Shown piece by piece: positions 23,893-36,289 of a stretch of DNA of 64,000 nt. Both the position numbers and the translations under genes were made by a program. The stretch is from Myotis daubentonii (taxonomy: Eukaryota > Chordata > Mammalia > Chiroptera > Vespertilionidae), in assembly GCF_963259705.1 (NCBI RefSeq), contig NC_081848.1:52537408-52601407 (forward strand). Direction: 5' to 3'. The notes under the pieces were generated by a model. The model did not search any database. It had not been told where the DNA came from and worked only from the letters and a program-made list of their open reading frames with translations. Numbering within the stretch: the first letter of the stretch is position 1; each line of letters starts with the position of its first letter.

Positions 23893-26017
23893 TACTACAG
23901 CATTCCCTTTTTCTAATACTGTTTGTCTCCTCTTTGGTTCTTAATTGTACAGTATTTGTGTGGGCTGTAGATATTTCATAGTCTTTTCAGTCTTTTCAGA
24001 AGCAACCTATAAGAATGAGGAGCCACTGAAAGTTTTTTGAAGAAAGAACAGCAGCTCTGGGAATCAAGTGTGAGCTGGCTTTGTGGACAGATCATCAGAA
24101 GATGGGCTTATGCTGTGAGAAATGACCCAGTTGACAAGGGGCCAGCTAGACTGTTCTTGCTGAGTAAGATGTGGAGGAGTAGGCTCCACATTCATAGTCA
24201 GAGAACACAGCCTCATGGCCTTGGGAGAGGCCCTTTCAAGGACCCCAGGAGTGGGAAATTGCCCAACTGGCCCCCAATTGTCCTTTTCTAATATCCAACC
24301 CTCAGAGCCTGGAAACAGATGCTGACAAACAGCATGACCCAGACTAAGCCCAGCTTTTGAATGGGACAACAAAATGGGCTTTGTTCATCCTTTTAAAATG
24401 GGGCCCAATTATGTTTGATTAATAAATGAAACTCTGTGTCCAAATAGGGGAGACACTGTAGAGCAATGGTCAGAAAGCACTTTGTGTAGAAAAGAGCTGA
24501 TGAAGTTTTCAGAGAGCATTCATTTGCCTGGGGCGGACCTAAGACAGAGAAATTTTCAGCCTTCAAATCCTTCTCTTGTGTCCCTATTCCACTTTTTTTT
24601 CTTAAATATGTTTAACTATTCTGCGTAAGATTTATTTTGCCTACTTGATGATGGATTTCTGTGTTTATTCTGTCATTTAAGGAAAAAATGCACTATTCAA
24701 AACATTCCTAATCTGTTTCTAAATGTCAACAGAAAAATAAGCCAAAAGGTTAACAATAGTATTAATCAAAAGATATTTATTGAGCACTTTCTATCTACAA
24801 AACTCTGTGGTATATGCTATAAGGGAAGAGTTAAATAGTTCCTACCCTCAAAAGTCAGTTAATCCAGTTGGGAAAAATGGCTAAATAATTGCTGGCTGTA
24901 ACACAGGAGAAATTGAAATAAATGCTACAATTAGGTCATAGGCCACACCCTATAAGACCAATTGGATCTACAAGTCAATTGATTGATCCACAGATCAATT
25001 GAATAGATCAGTAAGGACTTCATGAGCAACTTGCACTTAGGTTGCATCTTGGAACATAAATAGGCCTCCTGAGTGTGTGTTCTCTCAGATTCTTTCAGGC
25101 AAGCCAGCCAAAGCATCTGTGCACTGTGCCCCCGATGTCCACAAACACCAGCAGCTATTTTGAGCTGTTCCACCAGCCCCATGTGTGCACACGAGCACGC
25201 AAAGACATTCCCAAATCGCATGTGTTTGTTGTCCTGTCCCTCACCACACTTGTCCAGCCCCAAATCCTCACTCCCAGATCCTTGGCCCTCCTCAGTTTGG
25301 TGACCTCCAAAGTTTGGCTTCTTAGATCTAGTCTTTTCTGCATGGTTTTTGGTTCTTCTACCTTCCTTAACTATAAGCCTTTCCCCATGTTGTCTTGGGG
25401 AAGAAACTCTCAGATCCATTCCTCTGCCCATAGAGCCCTGATCCCCAGCCAGAAAGGCTGTATTGAGGAAGCTGCTGGAAGAGTTCCCTTCGTTATCCAC
25501 CCAGGAGACATGGAGGTAATCAGGTTCTCTCTCCTCTAGCCCCTGGCCCTAGGTAAGGTGAAGGGAAGGCAGATGCGAAGATGTGCAATGGAATTCCACC
25601 TGTGTTGTCCACCACCAGGCAGAATAACTGGAGGTTATGCATCAACTTCCAGGAGAACCTCAGAGGCCTGCCTCAGGATAAATCAGCCTTTTCCAACTGG
25701 TGAACTTATTAAAGAAGTCAGAGTCTGATTTCAAGCCCAGCCAAATCCTCTGGTCCCCATAACAGTCGGCCACAAGTAACAGAAAAGTTAATCAAGAGTG
25801 GCTTAAGGTGGGGGGTGGGGAGGTGGCCATGGGGGGATAAGGACACATATGTAATACTTTAGTCAATGAAGAAAAAAAAAAGAGTGGCTTAAATACTAGT
25901 AATATGGACTTTTCTATCTCACTAAATGAGAAATCTGGAGACAGCTGATTCCAAGGTTAGGACTGTGGCTCATTGATGCAATCAGGGACTAAGACACTTC
26001 CATCTTTCCACTCTGCC

Positions 26018-26690
26018 ATATTTTTTTGTTTGTTATTTATTTATTATTTTTATTGTTGACACTATTACAGTTGGCCTCCATTTCCCCTCCTTTGCCCAAC
26101 TCTACCCAGCCCTCACCCCCACCTCCTCCGGCCCTCACCACACTGTTGTCTGTGTCCATGGGCTGTGTATACTAGTATATGTTAGTTGGCTAATCTCTTC
26201 ACCTCCTTTTATCCAGTTTCCCATGCCTCTGACATTTGTTCCATGAACCCATGCCTTTGGTTCTGTTTTGTTCATCAGTTTATTTTGTTCATTAGATTCC
26301 ACATATGAGTGAGATCATATGGTATTTGTCTTTCTCTGACTGGCTTATTTTGCTTAGCATAATAATCTCCAGGCCTATCCATGCTATTGCAAAGGGTAAG
26401 AGGCCCTTCTTTTTTGAAGCCCCATAGTATTACATTGTATAAATGTACCACAGATTTTTTATACATTCATCCTCTAACGGGCACTTGGGCTGTTTTCAGA
26501 TGTTGGCTATTGAAAATAATGCTGCTATGAACATAAGGGTGCATATAGTCTTTCTGTTTGGTGTTTCAGGATTCTTAGGATATATTCCCAGAAGTGGTTC
26601 TGCTGGGTCAAAAGGAAGTTCCATTTTTAATTTTTTTTTTAGGAAACTCTATACTGTTTTCCACAATGACTACACCAGTCTGCATTCCCA
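26018..26690 (-). mobile_element. L1 3' fragment (ORF2 end and 3' UTR)
   Basis: Antisense L1 from a T-rich start through CACATATGAGTGAGATCATA and GCATATAGTCTTTCTGTTTG. The ORF2 end and 3' UTR are recognisable by comparison with the copies at 20191 and 36348. The flanks CACTCTGCCATATTTT and CACTGCGCTATTTT look like a decayed target duplication. Confidence 0.85.
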
Positions 26691-26809
26691 CTGCGCTATT
26701 TTCAATGTGTCATCAATGGCTCCCTTTACAGCCACAAGATCAGTACAGCAATTCCATACTTTGCCTCCCCATATAACAACCTGGTTAATTTTTATCTTCT
26801 CAGAGTACT

Positions 26810-27130
26810 GTTGACCAGGTTACTCGTGATATCCAGCTGACAAATGGGATGGTCTAATGGGTCTGAGATGGCATCATTCATACATCTGGGACCTTGAAGG
26901 GGTATCTGGAAGGCTCGGACTATCAACTAGAGTGTCCACACACAGCCTCTCAGCATGGCGGTCTCAGGGAGTCAGACTTCTTCCATGATAGCTGAGCTCT
27001 CAAATACAGTATTCCCAAAGACAGAGAGTATAAGCTGCCAGTTTCCTAAGGCCTGGGCTCATAAATTGGCCAGAGCAGTCACAAACCTTCTCACATTCAA
27101 GAGAAAGGGCCGTAGACCCCCACCTCTTAA
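26810..27130 (-). mobile_element. MaLR-type (MLT1-like) LTR fragment
   Basis: Reversed text has GACCGCCATGCTGAGAGGCT and TTGATAGTCCGAGCCTTCCA, phrases typical of the 3' half of MLT1-class LTRs. The boundaries are not defined. Confidence 0.55.
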
Positions 27131-28589
27131 TGGGAGGAATATCAGAATGTATGGTCATCTTTGGCCTGCACATAAGTTATTAACAAAGGTGATGCAATCA
27201 AGAAACCAAAAATATGGTGATTTAAATCAGACAGAATTTATTTCCCTTGTGTATAACACTGCAAAGGGGAGCATCAAAACGCTGGTGGCCTGTTTCTGCC
27301 AGACTCTGCACATGGCTTCCATATTTGCATCCAAGACAGGTGTTCTAGCTGTTACTCCTTCCCAAACAGTGAGGAGGGGGAATTGGAAATGTAGGGCAAA
27401 TAGCTTCCTTATACAAAGTGATCAAAAAGTTGTACACATCCTTTCTGTTGGCATCACATTGGCTAAATATTGATCACCCATCTGCAGGCTATTGCCAGTG
27501 GAAGACAGGGAGAATGGGTATTGGGAGATAACCACTTCTTGGTCTGTCTCGACAGCCCAGAAAGAAATAGGTGGTGGTGGATGAGCTTCAACTGAATCAG
27601 CCTGTAAGTACAGAGATAGGGTCTTCACACCGAGGGCTGGGTAGTGAGTCACTGGCATTCTGAACACACTTGTAAGTATTGATCTACTCACCCAAACAGA
27701 AGCAAATAATGTGCGGTTACCCCTTATTAGGAGTGGTTGCATTCTTGAATCTCTCATTCAATAGGAATGATAATTAGCAGTTGGGTTCACTTGGGGGCAG
27801 TCCTTCTCCTTAAAAGCATCTGATGTGGTACCTTACTCTGACCTTCACAAAGACCACTGTGAATTAGCTGATAAAAAATAAATAAATAAGCTAAACAGTT
27901 TACTAAATGGTTTATCAACTGTAAATGTAACGCAGATCTAATTTGTGTTAAAAGCACTCATATGAGGAAGGCCTAACAACAGCATTAGCCTGAGCTAACC
28001 AACCAATCCCACTTCACGAGGGTGTTGGTGAAGCCCTTCCTGGGAGAAGGTAGCATGTGTCATGGGTGTTCGCTGGGATTTCTTCTGCCTTCTTCCTAGT
28101 TCTGAGGAACTCACTGCTCCACTTTTGCATCCGTCTCCAAAGCAGAGCAGAAGGCTCTCTTGCTTGTAGCAGAGCTAATGTTCCCATGGGGAGAGCTCCC
28201 AGTTTCTGCCCACGAGCCCTCCCAGTTCAGTCCGTTAAAAGCACCAACACTTGTTTCTCACCTCTAGAAGTCACCCTAATCATGTCTGCTTTATATATCG
28301 GGGTCTGGCTATACTTTTGCTTAACAAAATGTGCTTCATTACTAACAAAAACAAAAAAGGATTGATGTCTATTGGCTTAGGAGGCTCCTTGGGCTCAGGG
28401 CACAGCCAACTCTTGCTCTCATATATTTTCACAACTATTTTCAAGAAGTAAATGGTCTTTCACTGGCTCTTGGGGGATAACTTTAGTTGCCGGGGTCCAA
28501 CCCCAGCAGGTCCAGGGGTCCCCAAAGGCGTGGACGGAGTCGGCGAAGAAGGAATGACAGGGAGACAGCGTTCAGTTGATCAGCAGCCT

Positions 28590-28990
28590 AGCCAGGATCT
28601 CCAGCCAAGTTCTGGTCTGGATCTCCAGCCAAGTTCTGCAGGTTCTCCAGTCAGGTTCTGTGTCCATGCTCTCTTGCTAGGTTCTACAGCCAGGTTCTGT
28701 CCAGGTTCTCCAGGCAGGTCCAGTCACCAGGTTCTAGTCAGGCTCTCCTGCCAATCTCCGCAGTCAGGTTCAGTCCAGGATCCCCTGCCATGCTCTCTCG
28801 CCAGGCTCCGCCTCCAGGCTCCGAGGCCAGTCCCTGTCCAGGATCCTCCGGCATGCTCTCGCCAGCGAAGTTCTTCTGTCCCTAGAGAACGTTCTGTGTA
28901 GGTTCTGTGCCTAGGCTCTGTCTCTCTTGGTCCTGTCTTCCAAGCCCTGTCTCCTTAGTTCTGTGTTCTGAGTTCTGTCTCTCTGTCTGG
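28590..28990. repeat. Degenerate CAGGTTCT-type repeats in the LTR R/U5
   Basis: Many imperfect copies of CCAGGTTCTG, CAGGCTCC and similar words fill this part of the LTR, downstream of its minus-strand TATA box. Confidence 0.8.
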
Positions 28991-29147
28991 TTCCATCTGT
29001 ATTTATACCAGTTGATTCAATCCTATCAATCTCTATTACAAAGGTTAGGGCGTTTCTTATCTCCATTCCAGGGAGTAAAGATTATGTAGCTTAAGCATGA
29101 TTGTTTGTAGTGATTAACTACCCGCCTGGCACTTAGTTAAGGAGTTT

Positions 29148-29269
29148 CATCCCCTCCCTGACTTCAGGGAAAAATTCCTACCTGGGGAAACAACCTTTCT
29201 AGGAGAGGCATCCCCTCCCTGACTTCAGGGAAAAATTCCTACCTGGGGAAACAACCTTTCTCGGAGAGG
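29148..29269. repeat. Two 61-bp tandem units inside the LTR U3
   Basis: The units 29148-29208 and 29209-29269 are identical except for one base (TTCTAGGAGAGG against TTCTCGGAGAGG). They lie upstream of the TATA box on the minus strand, where retroviral enhancer repeats normally sit. Confidence 0.95.
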
Positions 29270-29534
29270 TGACCTTGGTTAAAACACAGCGCCAAGAAGG
29301 TGAGCAAACATATTAAGAACCGTATGCCATATATGCCAGGTCCCTTGAAACAGCAAGGATGGACCGGCTCCCGGCATTTAGTAATATATTCGGGGACATA
29401 TTTGAAATGGAATAAGGGTATTGTGACTCTAGACTTCACTTATTTATAGTTAAATCTCTTTAGCTTCTGTGTTTAAAAAGAAGAAGAGGAAAGAAAATAC
29501 ACTTTTTTACTGAAAAGGATGACAGAAAAAAAAC

Positions 29535-29755
29535 ACATGGATTTTTCTACTCAAAAGACTTAGGTTTCAATATCCTATCTCTGCTACTTATTAGCTCTGC
29601 AACCCTGGGGAAAATATTGAGATCACCGAGTCTCCACTTTCTCGTGTATAAAATAAGGATGACAGTGATAATTCCTACAATATAGTGCTATGGTGAGGGT
29701 TAAGTTAGCTAGTTTATGTAAAGCACTAAGCTTAGTGCCCAATACTATTAATAAC
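29535..29755 (+). repeat. MIR SINE relic
   Basis: TTAGGTTTCAATATCCTATC, TAGCTCTGCAACCCTGGGGA, GTATAAAATAAGGATGACAG and ATGGTGAGGGTTAAGTTAGC follow the MIR order. Confidence 0.8.
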
Positions 29756-29794
29756 TATCATTTATTGATCCCTTACTATGTGACAGATTCGGTC

Positions 29795-29960
29795 TAGGCC
29801 AGTGGTTGTCCCTTGGGAACTTATTAAAAATAAAAAATCTCCTCAGGCCCCATCCCAGACTCACTGAATCAGAAACTCTGGGGGTGGGGGTGAAGCAATC
29901 TGTTTTAACAAGCCCTCCTGGTGACTCCGATACACACTAAAGTTTGCAAACCCATCAGCC
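29795..29960 (-). mobile_element. MER5-type hAT-Charlie relic
   Basis: CCAGTGGTTGTCC at one end and AAGTTTGCAAACCC near the other, with TCACTGAATCAGAAACTCTG and GGGGGTGGGGGTGAAGCAAT between, as in MER5. An ancient mammalian DNA transposon. Confidence 0.75.
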
Positions 29961-30354
29961 TAGGTGTTTAAGAAATAGAAAATATGATTTTCACATGCAC
30001 ATTACACTACAGCTAATTATCTGTGCTGGAAAAAAAATGCAGACAGGCCCTATTCTGTTTTCTTTGATGATAACCACAGAGTCTTACTGACTTAGTCACA
30101 CCTGTGATATTTGTGGTTCCCAGAACCATTTCTTACAAGCAGATGGAAGGTAGGAGACCTGGGAAAACCAAATATCTCACCTCCTCCGCCCTCCCAGGTC
30201 CTCTCCTCCCCCCTGCACAGGGTCTGCACTCTGTCTATGTCAAACACTTTGTGAAATGCCTGCTGAGAACTCAGCCAAAAAGTGAGAATAGTTCCTCCTT
30301 AGTGCAGCCTCAGCACCTGGCGCCACTATCTCCCCAACTTGTCATTACGTGTTC

Positions 30355-30480
30355 CATCTGTCCCCCCAGATAAAATACGAGCTCCTCCAGGGCAGGAACC
30401 ATGTCTTAATCATCTCTGTGTTCCCAGCGCCTGGTACCCGTAGTAGACACCTAATAAATGGGTGGTGAATGAATGAAGTG
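30355..30480 (+). repeat. L2 3' end
   Basis: GAGCTCCTCCAGGGCAGGAA, then GTTCCCAGCGCCTGGTACCC and CCTAATAAATGGGTGGTGAA with GAATGAATGAAG. A textbook L2 terminus. Confidence 0.8.
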
Positions 30481-31797
30481 TCAACCCCAAATCAGAGGAG
30501 CATTTGTTCCAGGAATATTCAGGTGGTAGGCGTGCCCTCACAGCCAATATATCTGGCCCTGGTGACAAGCAGGCAACAGGATTGCCTAGGGACCTGTGAA
30601 ATGTTACCTGAGCCACACCTCCTCCATCCTTCCATGGGTTCGGTACCACAAGCAAAGCTCTATGAGGGTCTCAGGGCAGATCAGAACCACATTAGGAACA
30701 GCCTAGAAAAGCAAACTGAAAATATCCATTTCTTCTCTCTGTCATAAATTGTTTTCCCAGTCACAGGTGAAGTTGAAATGAGCTTTGTCTGTTGACAATT
30801 TGGGTAGAATAACTTTTCTGTTTCATGAATTCTGAGCAGTGGAGGAGTGAATTTTGCTCTGGGCCATGGATAATGAGCAAAGCGCTCGGTGGGACAGGTG
30901 GGAACTGGGCGCTGTCTTAGCGGAGGAAGAATTTGGCCCTACTTTGGGCTTCCCCTGAATGGTTTCTGCCTGTCCGCTCTTTTCATGCTGGATGGGAGCT
31001 GAAGGCCATCCTGCTCCCCAACCTGGCCCCCACCCACTGCCACCAATGCTGGAAGCCATTCATCTAGCTCACTTAAAAGAACCAGAATAAATACAGATTT
31101 CTTCTTCCACACATTAGTTTATGGAACCTTCCTATTCCTTTCTCATTGCAATGCTCCTACCTGCTGCGGTCACATTCAACTTCATTGAAAAGCAGTTGGG
31201 AAATCATCCTTCGATAGAAAACTTTGTCAGTTAAATTTAGACTATGAGGGAACATCTATTCTAGTTCTACTAGCCTCTCTCTCTAAATGCAAATGTCGTC
31301 AGTATGTAGTGGGAGATGGTGAGGGGCCCCCATAGTGAGGAGAGCTGGCACCCTCTAGACGGCGAAGGAGGGAGAATCAGTGCAGGTCTGAGTTAAACTG
31401 TGCACAGAAGTGACCCCAAGTTCTAGTTACAAGTGATGATAGCTAAGTTCCAATCGCCCAACTAGGGTGTCCCCTCTGAAGTCTATTTGTTGTAAAACTG
31501 CCACCTATTTGTTTCAGAGGAAGGAAGGAAATGCAGATGGAATGGAGTGGTCAGCATGGCCTCTAGAAAGAGGGAGGCTGGTCAGGGAGAAAGAGTTTGT
31601 GAAGGTTTTCTGTGCAGTCCAAGAGAGAGGATACCGTGGCCAGCAGACATGATGTTTTAATTTACCCCATAATAGAGGTAAATTCATTTGACTAAGATAG
31701 CGCCAAGAATATGTCCATTTAAACTATTCAGCTATACCCCTTTGCTTCAACTCTGTGCTTCCCATGCAATATTATGACTTCTCAAAAAGATTTTCTT

Positions 31798-32013
31798 GCC
31801 CGGCCATCATGGCTCAGTGGTTGAGCATCGACCTATGAACCAGGAGGTCACGGTTCAATTCCCAGTCAGGGCACATGCCCAGGTTGTGGACTCAGTCCCC
31901 AGTGTGGGGTGTGCAGGAGGCAGCTGATCAATGATTCTCTCATCATTGATGGTTCTATCTCTCTCTCTCTTTCCCTTCCTCTCTGAAATAAATAAAAATA
32001 TTTTTTTTTAAAA
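31798..32013 (+). mobile_element. VES SINE
   Basis: Head GCCCGGCCATCATGGCTCAG and TTGAGCATCGACCTATGAAC, a CT tract, then an A/T-rich tail. An AAAAAGA motif occurs before and after. Confidence 0.9.
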
Positions 32014-32379
32014 GACATTCCATAAAATATATAAAATTAAAAATGATAATAAAATAAATAAAAATAAAAAAGACATTCCTACACGTGTAAGCTATGCTGC
32101 CCAGCACTCCTGGGTTTATGTAAAATCCACTTGACTTTCCTATTTCTCACTGGTGAGCACATCTCAGTTCCTCTGGTGCTGGGTCAGGAAAGGAGAGGAC
32201 TGTACTGGTCCAGCCAACATCCTAGATGACAAAGCTTTTGAATTCAACTTCAGGAGGATGATTTATCTTCCCTATCTCCCTCTTCAGAGGGCCAGTGTTA
32301 CATTACACTCTTAGTGTCTTTTTCTTTTTAATTCTTACCGAAGGTAAATTGTTAGGGTTTTTGAAGCACTCCTTTGAAG

Positions 32380-32760
32380 TGATTTTATTCTAAATTTTTC
32401 TAATTTTTGTTCATTATATATTTGAAAGGGATTTCAAATTGCCTAGTGATAGAAAATGAAAACATACAAGCTATACACGCCAACCTTAAAAATGTCTATA
32501 ACATAGCATCATAAAATATAATTAGAAATCCATTCCAACATCACATTAAAGATCTATGACTTAAAGGTAATTTCTGTCATTTGAATACGATGGTGAGCTG
32601 ATGGCTGAATTGGGTTCTAAGATAAAAGCAATTCATCCTGCATTAGGAGTTATTATCTTAATTGAATAATATCTGGATAATGCCAGTAGTTAATGTTATT
32701 ACCTATTATCTTGGTGATTTCACCCCCTGTTTCCAGAGAAAATATAGCCCATTAAATGGA
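32380..32760. other. Unique AT-rich segment, possible conserved element
   Basis: Repeat-free, with TTATTATCTTAATTGAATAA and TTACCTATTATCTTGGTGAT. The look is that of intronic conserved sequence, but this is only an impression. Confidence 0.2.
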
Positions 32761-32957
32761 TGGTAGGATTAAAACATAAAAAAGATGGAAGGTTTTCATG
32801 GCTCATTATGCCAAGGTCAGGACAGAAGAATGGCCCCGACCTTGAATAGGACAGAGGATCTGGCCTGGGCTAAATGCTTATAAGAATCTCAAAGAAAGTG
32901 CTTTCAGTCATGGCAGAGTGCCTTGGGTTTCCCAACAATATATCCTTCTGAAAATTA

Positions 32958-33030
32958 GCATTCATTCATTCATTCATTCATTCACTTACCCATTCATTCC
33001 TTCATTAACTCATTCATTCATTCAACCAAC
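32958..33030. repeat. (ATTC)n microsatellite
   Basis: Runs of ATTC/TTCA are interrupted by CACTTACCC and CCTTCATTAA. It joins directly to a reversed MIR/L2-like segment. Confidence 0.9.
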
Positions 33031-33099
33031 ATATTTTGTACGCCTCGTGAAACCATAAACGGTGTCAGACCATGGAGAAGCAGAGGTAATTTAGTCAAG

Positions 33100-33350
33100 G
33101 AGGGAAAGGCAAGGCTTATTGAGAACCTACTATATCTGAGACAATATTGTGGGAGCTTCCAGTCAATATCTGGTTTATTCTTCACTGCAACCCATATGGT
33201 AGGTAGAGTTACTATACCCATTTGAAACATGAAGAAGCTAAAGGTCAGACAGGTAAAATGACTTGCCTCCAGCCTCTTAGCTAGTTTAAAAAAATAAGAA
33301 TAAGAATTCAAATTTAGGTCATTTCAAGGTCTAAGCTTTTGCACTACATC
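33100..33350 (-). repeat. MIR SINE relic
   Basis: CTTATTGAGAACCTACTATA, ATGGTAGGTAGAGTTACTAT, ACCCATTTGAAACATG and GGTCAGACAGGTAAAATGAC follow reversed MIR order. Confidence 0.7.
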
Positions 33351-33913
33351 TAGAATTCGGACTAAGGACATAAACACATTTTTAAAAGTATAATACAGTG
33401 TGATAAAGGATATACAGTAATATGGAGCAGGACAACCACACTAGGGAAGCTATATCCCCACTCTGGGTGGACTCATTGGCATTTTGGGGCATTTGGAAAT
33501 GTTTGGGTGGTCAACTATCCTCCAAATCTTCACTACACACCTAACCCCATCACACAGTTGTCTTCATCTCCTCCTTATCAAAAACCTGGTCTGTATGCCC
33601 CCAATCTCTCAAGTGAAGGGCATTTCCCCCCACATTCCACATAAGTCAAGGCAAGAGATGGGATGAGGCTCCCCTTTATTTCCATTACATCCTCACACGT
33701 CTTCTTATGGAGAGAACCATGCTCCTTTGTGATTCCTCACACCAGCCAAACCAGTCTCTGCCTGGTCTCTGCCACCTACCAACCTTCTGGTTACTCCCAA
33801 TCTTCTCTTGCATATTTTGGGGTGGCATTTCTGTTACCCTTCACCTGCACTGGACCTTTTATGAATCACAAAATAGCCAATAACAAGAATTAAAGTTAAA
33901 AAAAAAGATCAGG

Positions 33914-34048
33914 TCCTTGGCTGGGTGGCTCAGTTGGTTGGAGCATCATCCATCCACCAAAAGATTTTGGGTTTGATTCCCAGTTAGGGCACATGCCTAG
34001 GTTGTGGGTTCAACCCCCAGTCGGGACACATACAGGGGGTAACCAATC

Positions 34049-34102
<54 letters not shown>

Positions 34103-34154
34103 TTCCTCTCTCTAGAAATCAATAAAAGCATATCCTCAGATGAGTTAAAAAAAA
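33914..34154 (+). mobile_element. VES-related SINE with long (CT)n
   Basis: Head CTTGGCTGGGTGGCTCAGTT with GGTTGGAGCATC, a CT run from 34053 to 34100 and GATGAGTTAAAAAAAAAA at the tail. Flanks AAAGATCAG and AAAAATCAG. Confidence 0.88.
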
Positions 34155-34739
34155 AATCAGAGTGTCCACCACTGAGGCTCAACAGTTAGTTACAAATGAT
34201 GGGCTCTTTCGTCTGGCTCCAGCCTGGCAAGGAATCTGGTGGAAACGAATTCTGAGTTTAATTTTCCTTATTTCTCTGAGCCACTTCTGGCAAGAACATT
34301 ATAAGCAAATCAAGTTTTGATTAGTTGAAGCCTATTTGAGGGCTCTAGGAAATGCTGCTCATTCATTCATTTATTAAGCAAACATTTATTCATTATCTTT
34401 CTTGTGCCAAATCCTGTGCTGAACAGTGGGGAGGAGGGATATAGAGATGAATATGACATAGTTGCCCACCTTGAGGCACGCACAGTGGGGAAGGGGAGGG
34501 AGGGAATACGTGATATGTGAAAGGGTAACCGCTGTTCATGACTCAGGTCAACACAGGGTAGCTTGGAGGCCCAGGGGAGGGGATACACTAAACTGAAGGC
34601 TCGAGCTGCATTCTGAAGGGCCAGGAGGCATTATCTGGGTGAGAAGCTGTTAAAAGGCACCTCAGGGAGATGGTGGTTTATGCAAAGGTACAGAAGCTTA
34701 AAGAAAGCATATCTGGCTCAAGCGCTGCAAGCAGTGCAG

Positions 34740-34930
34740 CAGGAAGGCAGGTACCCTAATGGTTGTGCTTGGACACCAAGGACCCTGGGCTCAGATTCTC
34801 ACACCTGTGCTTTTAGCCGAGTGAGGGGAATGGACAGTTGGGTTTCTCTGAGCCTCAGTTTCCTCATCTACAAATTCCTCCTTATAGGACTGTAGGTACC
34901 TGGCACATAGACCATACCAGGCACTTGGTA
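34740..34930 (+). repeat. MIR SINE relic
   Basis: CTGGGCTCAGATTCTCACAC, then TCTGAGCCTCAGTTTCCTCA and TAGGTACCTGGCACATAGAC, as in MIR. Confidence 0.65.
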
Positions 34931-36289
34931 GCTGGTTTGGTGAAGAGGCGGAAGTTCAAGATGGTGGTGACTAGGATAAAGAGTACATCTATGTGGAGGC
35001 AGATATGGAGGCCAAAGGGTGAATCCTTCATGTTCCATGCTAAAAACTTTGGAGTTTATCCCTAAAGCCAAAGGAAGAATTTTAAGAAGTGGAGTGACCT
35101 TGACAAATGTATACTGTAGAAAGATCCCCGTGAAGGGTTGGATTGGGGAGTGGGAGGGTAATGTTGGAGGCAGAAACGGAGTTAGGCGGGTTCTTGTACT
35201 AATATAAGGCAAGGTGGGGCGGCCTGTCCAGAGTGTAGCTGATGGAAGTCGGAAGCCAGAAGCCGTTCCTATGATTTCTCCAACTTCAGTCATGACTTTC
35301 CCTAGGCCAGGCCACTCACTCACAGCCGAGCCCAACTACACAAAGGAATGGAGAGAATCCTGGCTCTTGTAACATTGGAATTAAGCTGCATTGGTGACTC
35401 CATAAATGTCACACTCAGGCACACTGAAGTGTCTGCTTTTCAGCTTAAAATATAAAAAGTTACAGTGATTTTCTGAAGGTGGTATACAGTTATCAATATA
35501 TTATTCTTTTTGGCCTATCTCTATTATCTGAATGCTCTACAGTGCACACATTTTTGTAATAAGGAAAAATCTACTGCAAAAAAAGTTTGGTAAAAAAAAA
35601 CCAAAACTACACATAGTTTGAATCAAAACAGCAATTCTTTTCTTACTACCAGAGTAAGGAAATGCTCAATTGAATTACAAAATTGGAAAAAAAAATTGTT
35701 GATAGGCCCCAGCTTCAAATTTCTAAGCTATTTATTTCTCCCTTTTGCTTTGGGAGATGGTGCTGTGCCAACGAAGACAGACTGGAGACATGTGAACAGC
35801 CTTGCGTTTGAAAAATCATAGTCGTCTTTATTGTTATAGCTTCAAGCATGGATTGTTTCCATGATTTATACTTCAGGAATCTTCAAGTGCAGGAAAATTG
35901 CCCAATAGTTAGAGATGATTGGATTGCTGATATTCTCTTCATAAGGAAAATAAAATATCTCATCAGAGAGAAGCCCAAGTGACAACAACATCTTCACACT
36001 CGGCCTGGGTTGTAAAAGTAAGAAATTGCAGGCGAGCCCTGGGGTCAGTTTAGTGAAGTTCAACAAGAACTAGAGAGGAGTCTAAGAACTGAGATTTTTC
36101 GGCACCATGCCCCAAAACATTGAGTCAGCATGCCCAAATCCAGCGTTCTGAATTCTCATTACATACACATTTATACTTCATTAGGCCATCTTCCTATGAG
36201 GTGGGATCTTGATTAAAATTTTTGATTTTTTAAAAAAACAGTAATAATAATAATAATGAGAATAGTTCGTATAATTTTATGGTTCTTAA

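Larger units (their letters stand above)
28488..29376 (-). mobile_element. Solo LTR of a class II-type endogenous retrovirus
   Basis: The element is bounded by TG...CA with perfect 7-bp inverted ends, TGCCGGG and CCCGGCA, and by an exact 6-bp duplication TTTAGT at 28482 and 29377. It is 889 bp long. On the minus strand a TATAAATA box lies at 29007-29000, which sets the orientation: U3 to the right, R and U5 to the left, antisense to SPON1. No retroviral genes flank it, so it is what remains after recombination between two LTRs, or a lone copy. The 6-bp duplication suggests a beta-like (ERV2) family. The open frame inside is not a gene. Confidence 0.88.

Noticed and set aside
24931..25539. Open frames of 189 (minus) and 154 (plus) codons as genes
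   Set aside because: Both strands are open over the same stretch, which points to chance. Neither protein resembles a known family.
28452..28901. 149-codon open frame as a coding gene
   Set aside because: It lies almost wholly in the LTR, and its apparent repeats (QPSS-like words) come from CAGGTTCT-type DNA repeats. No viral protein is recognisable.
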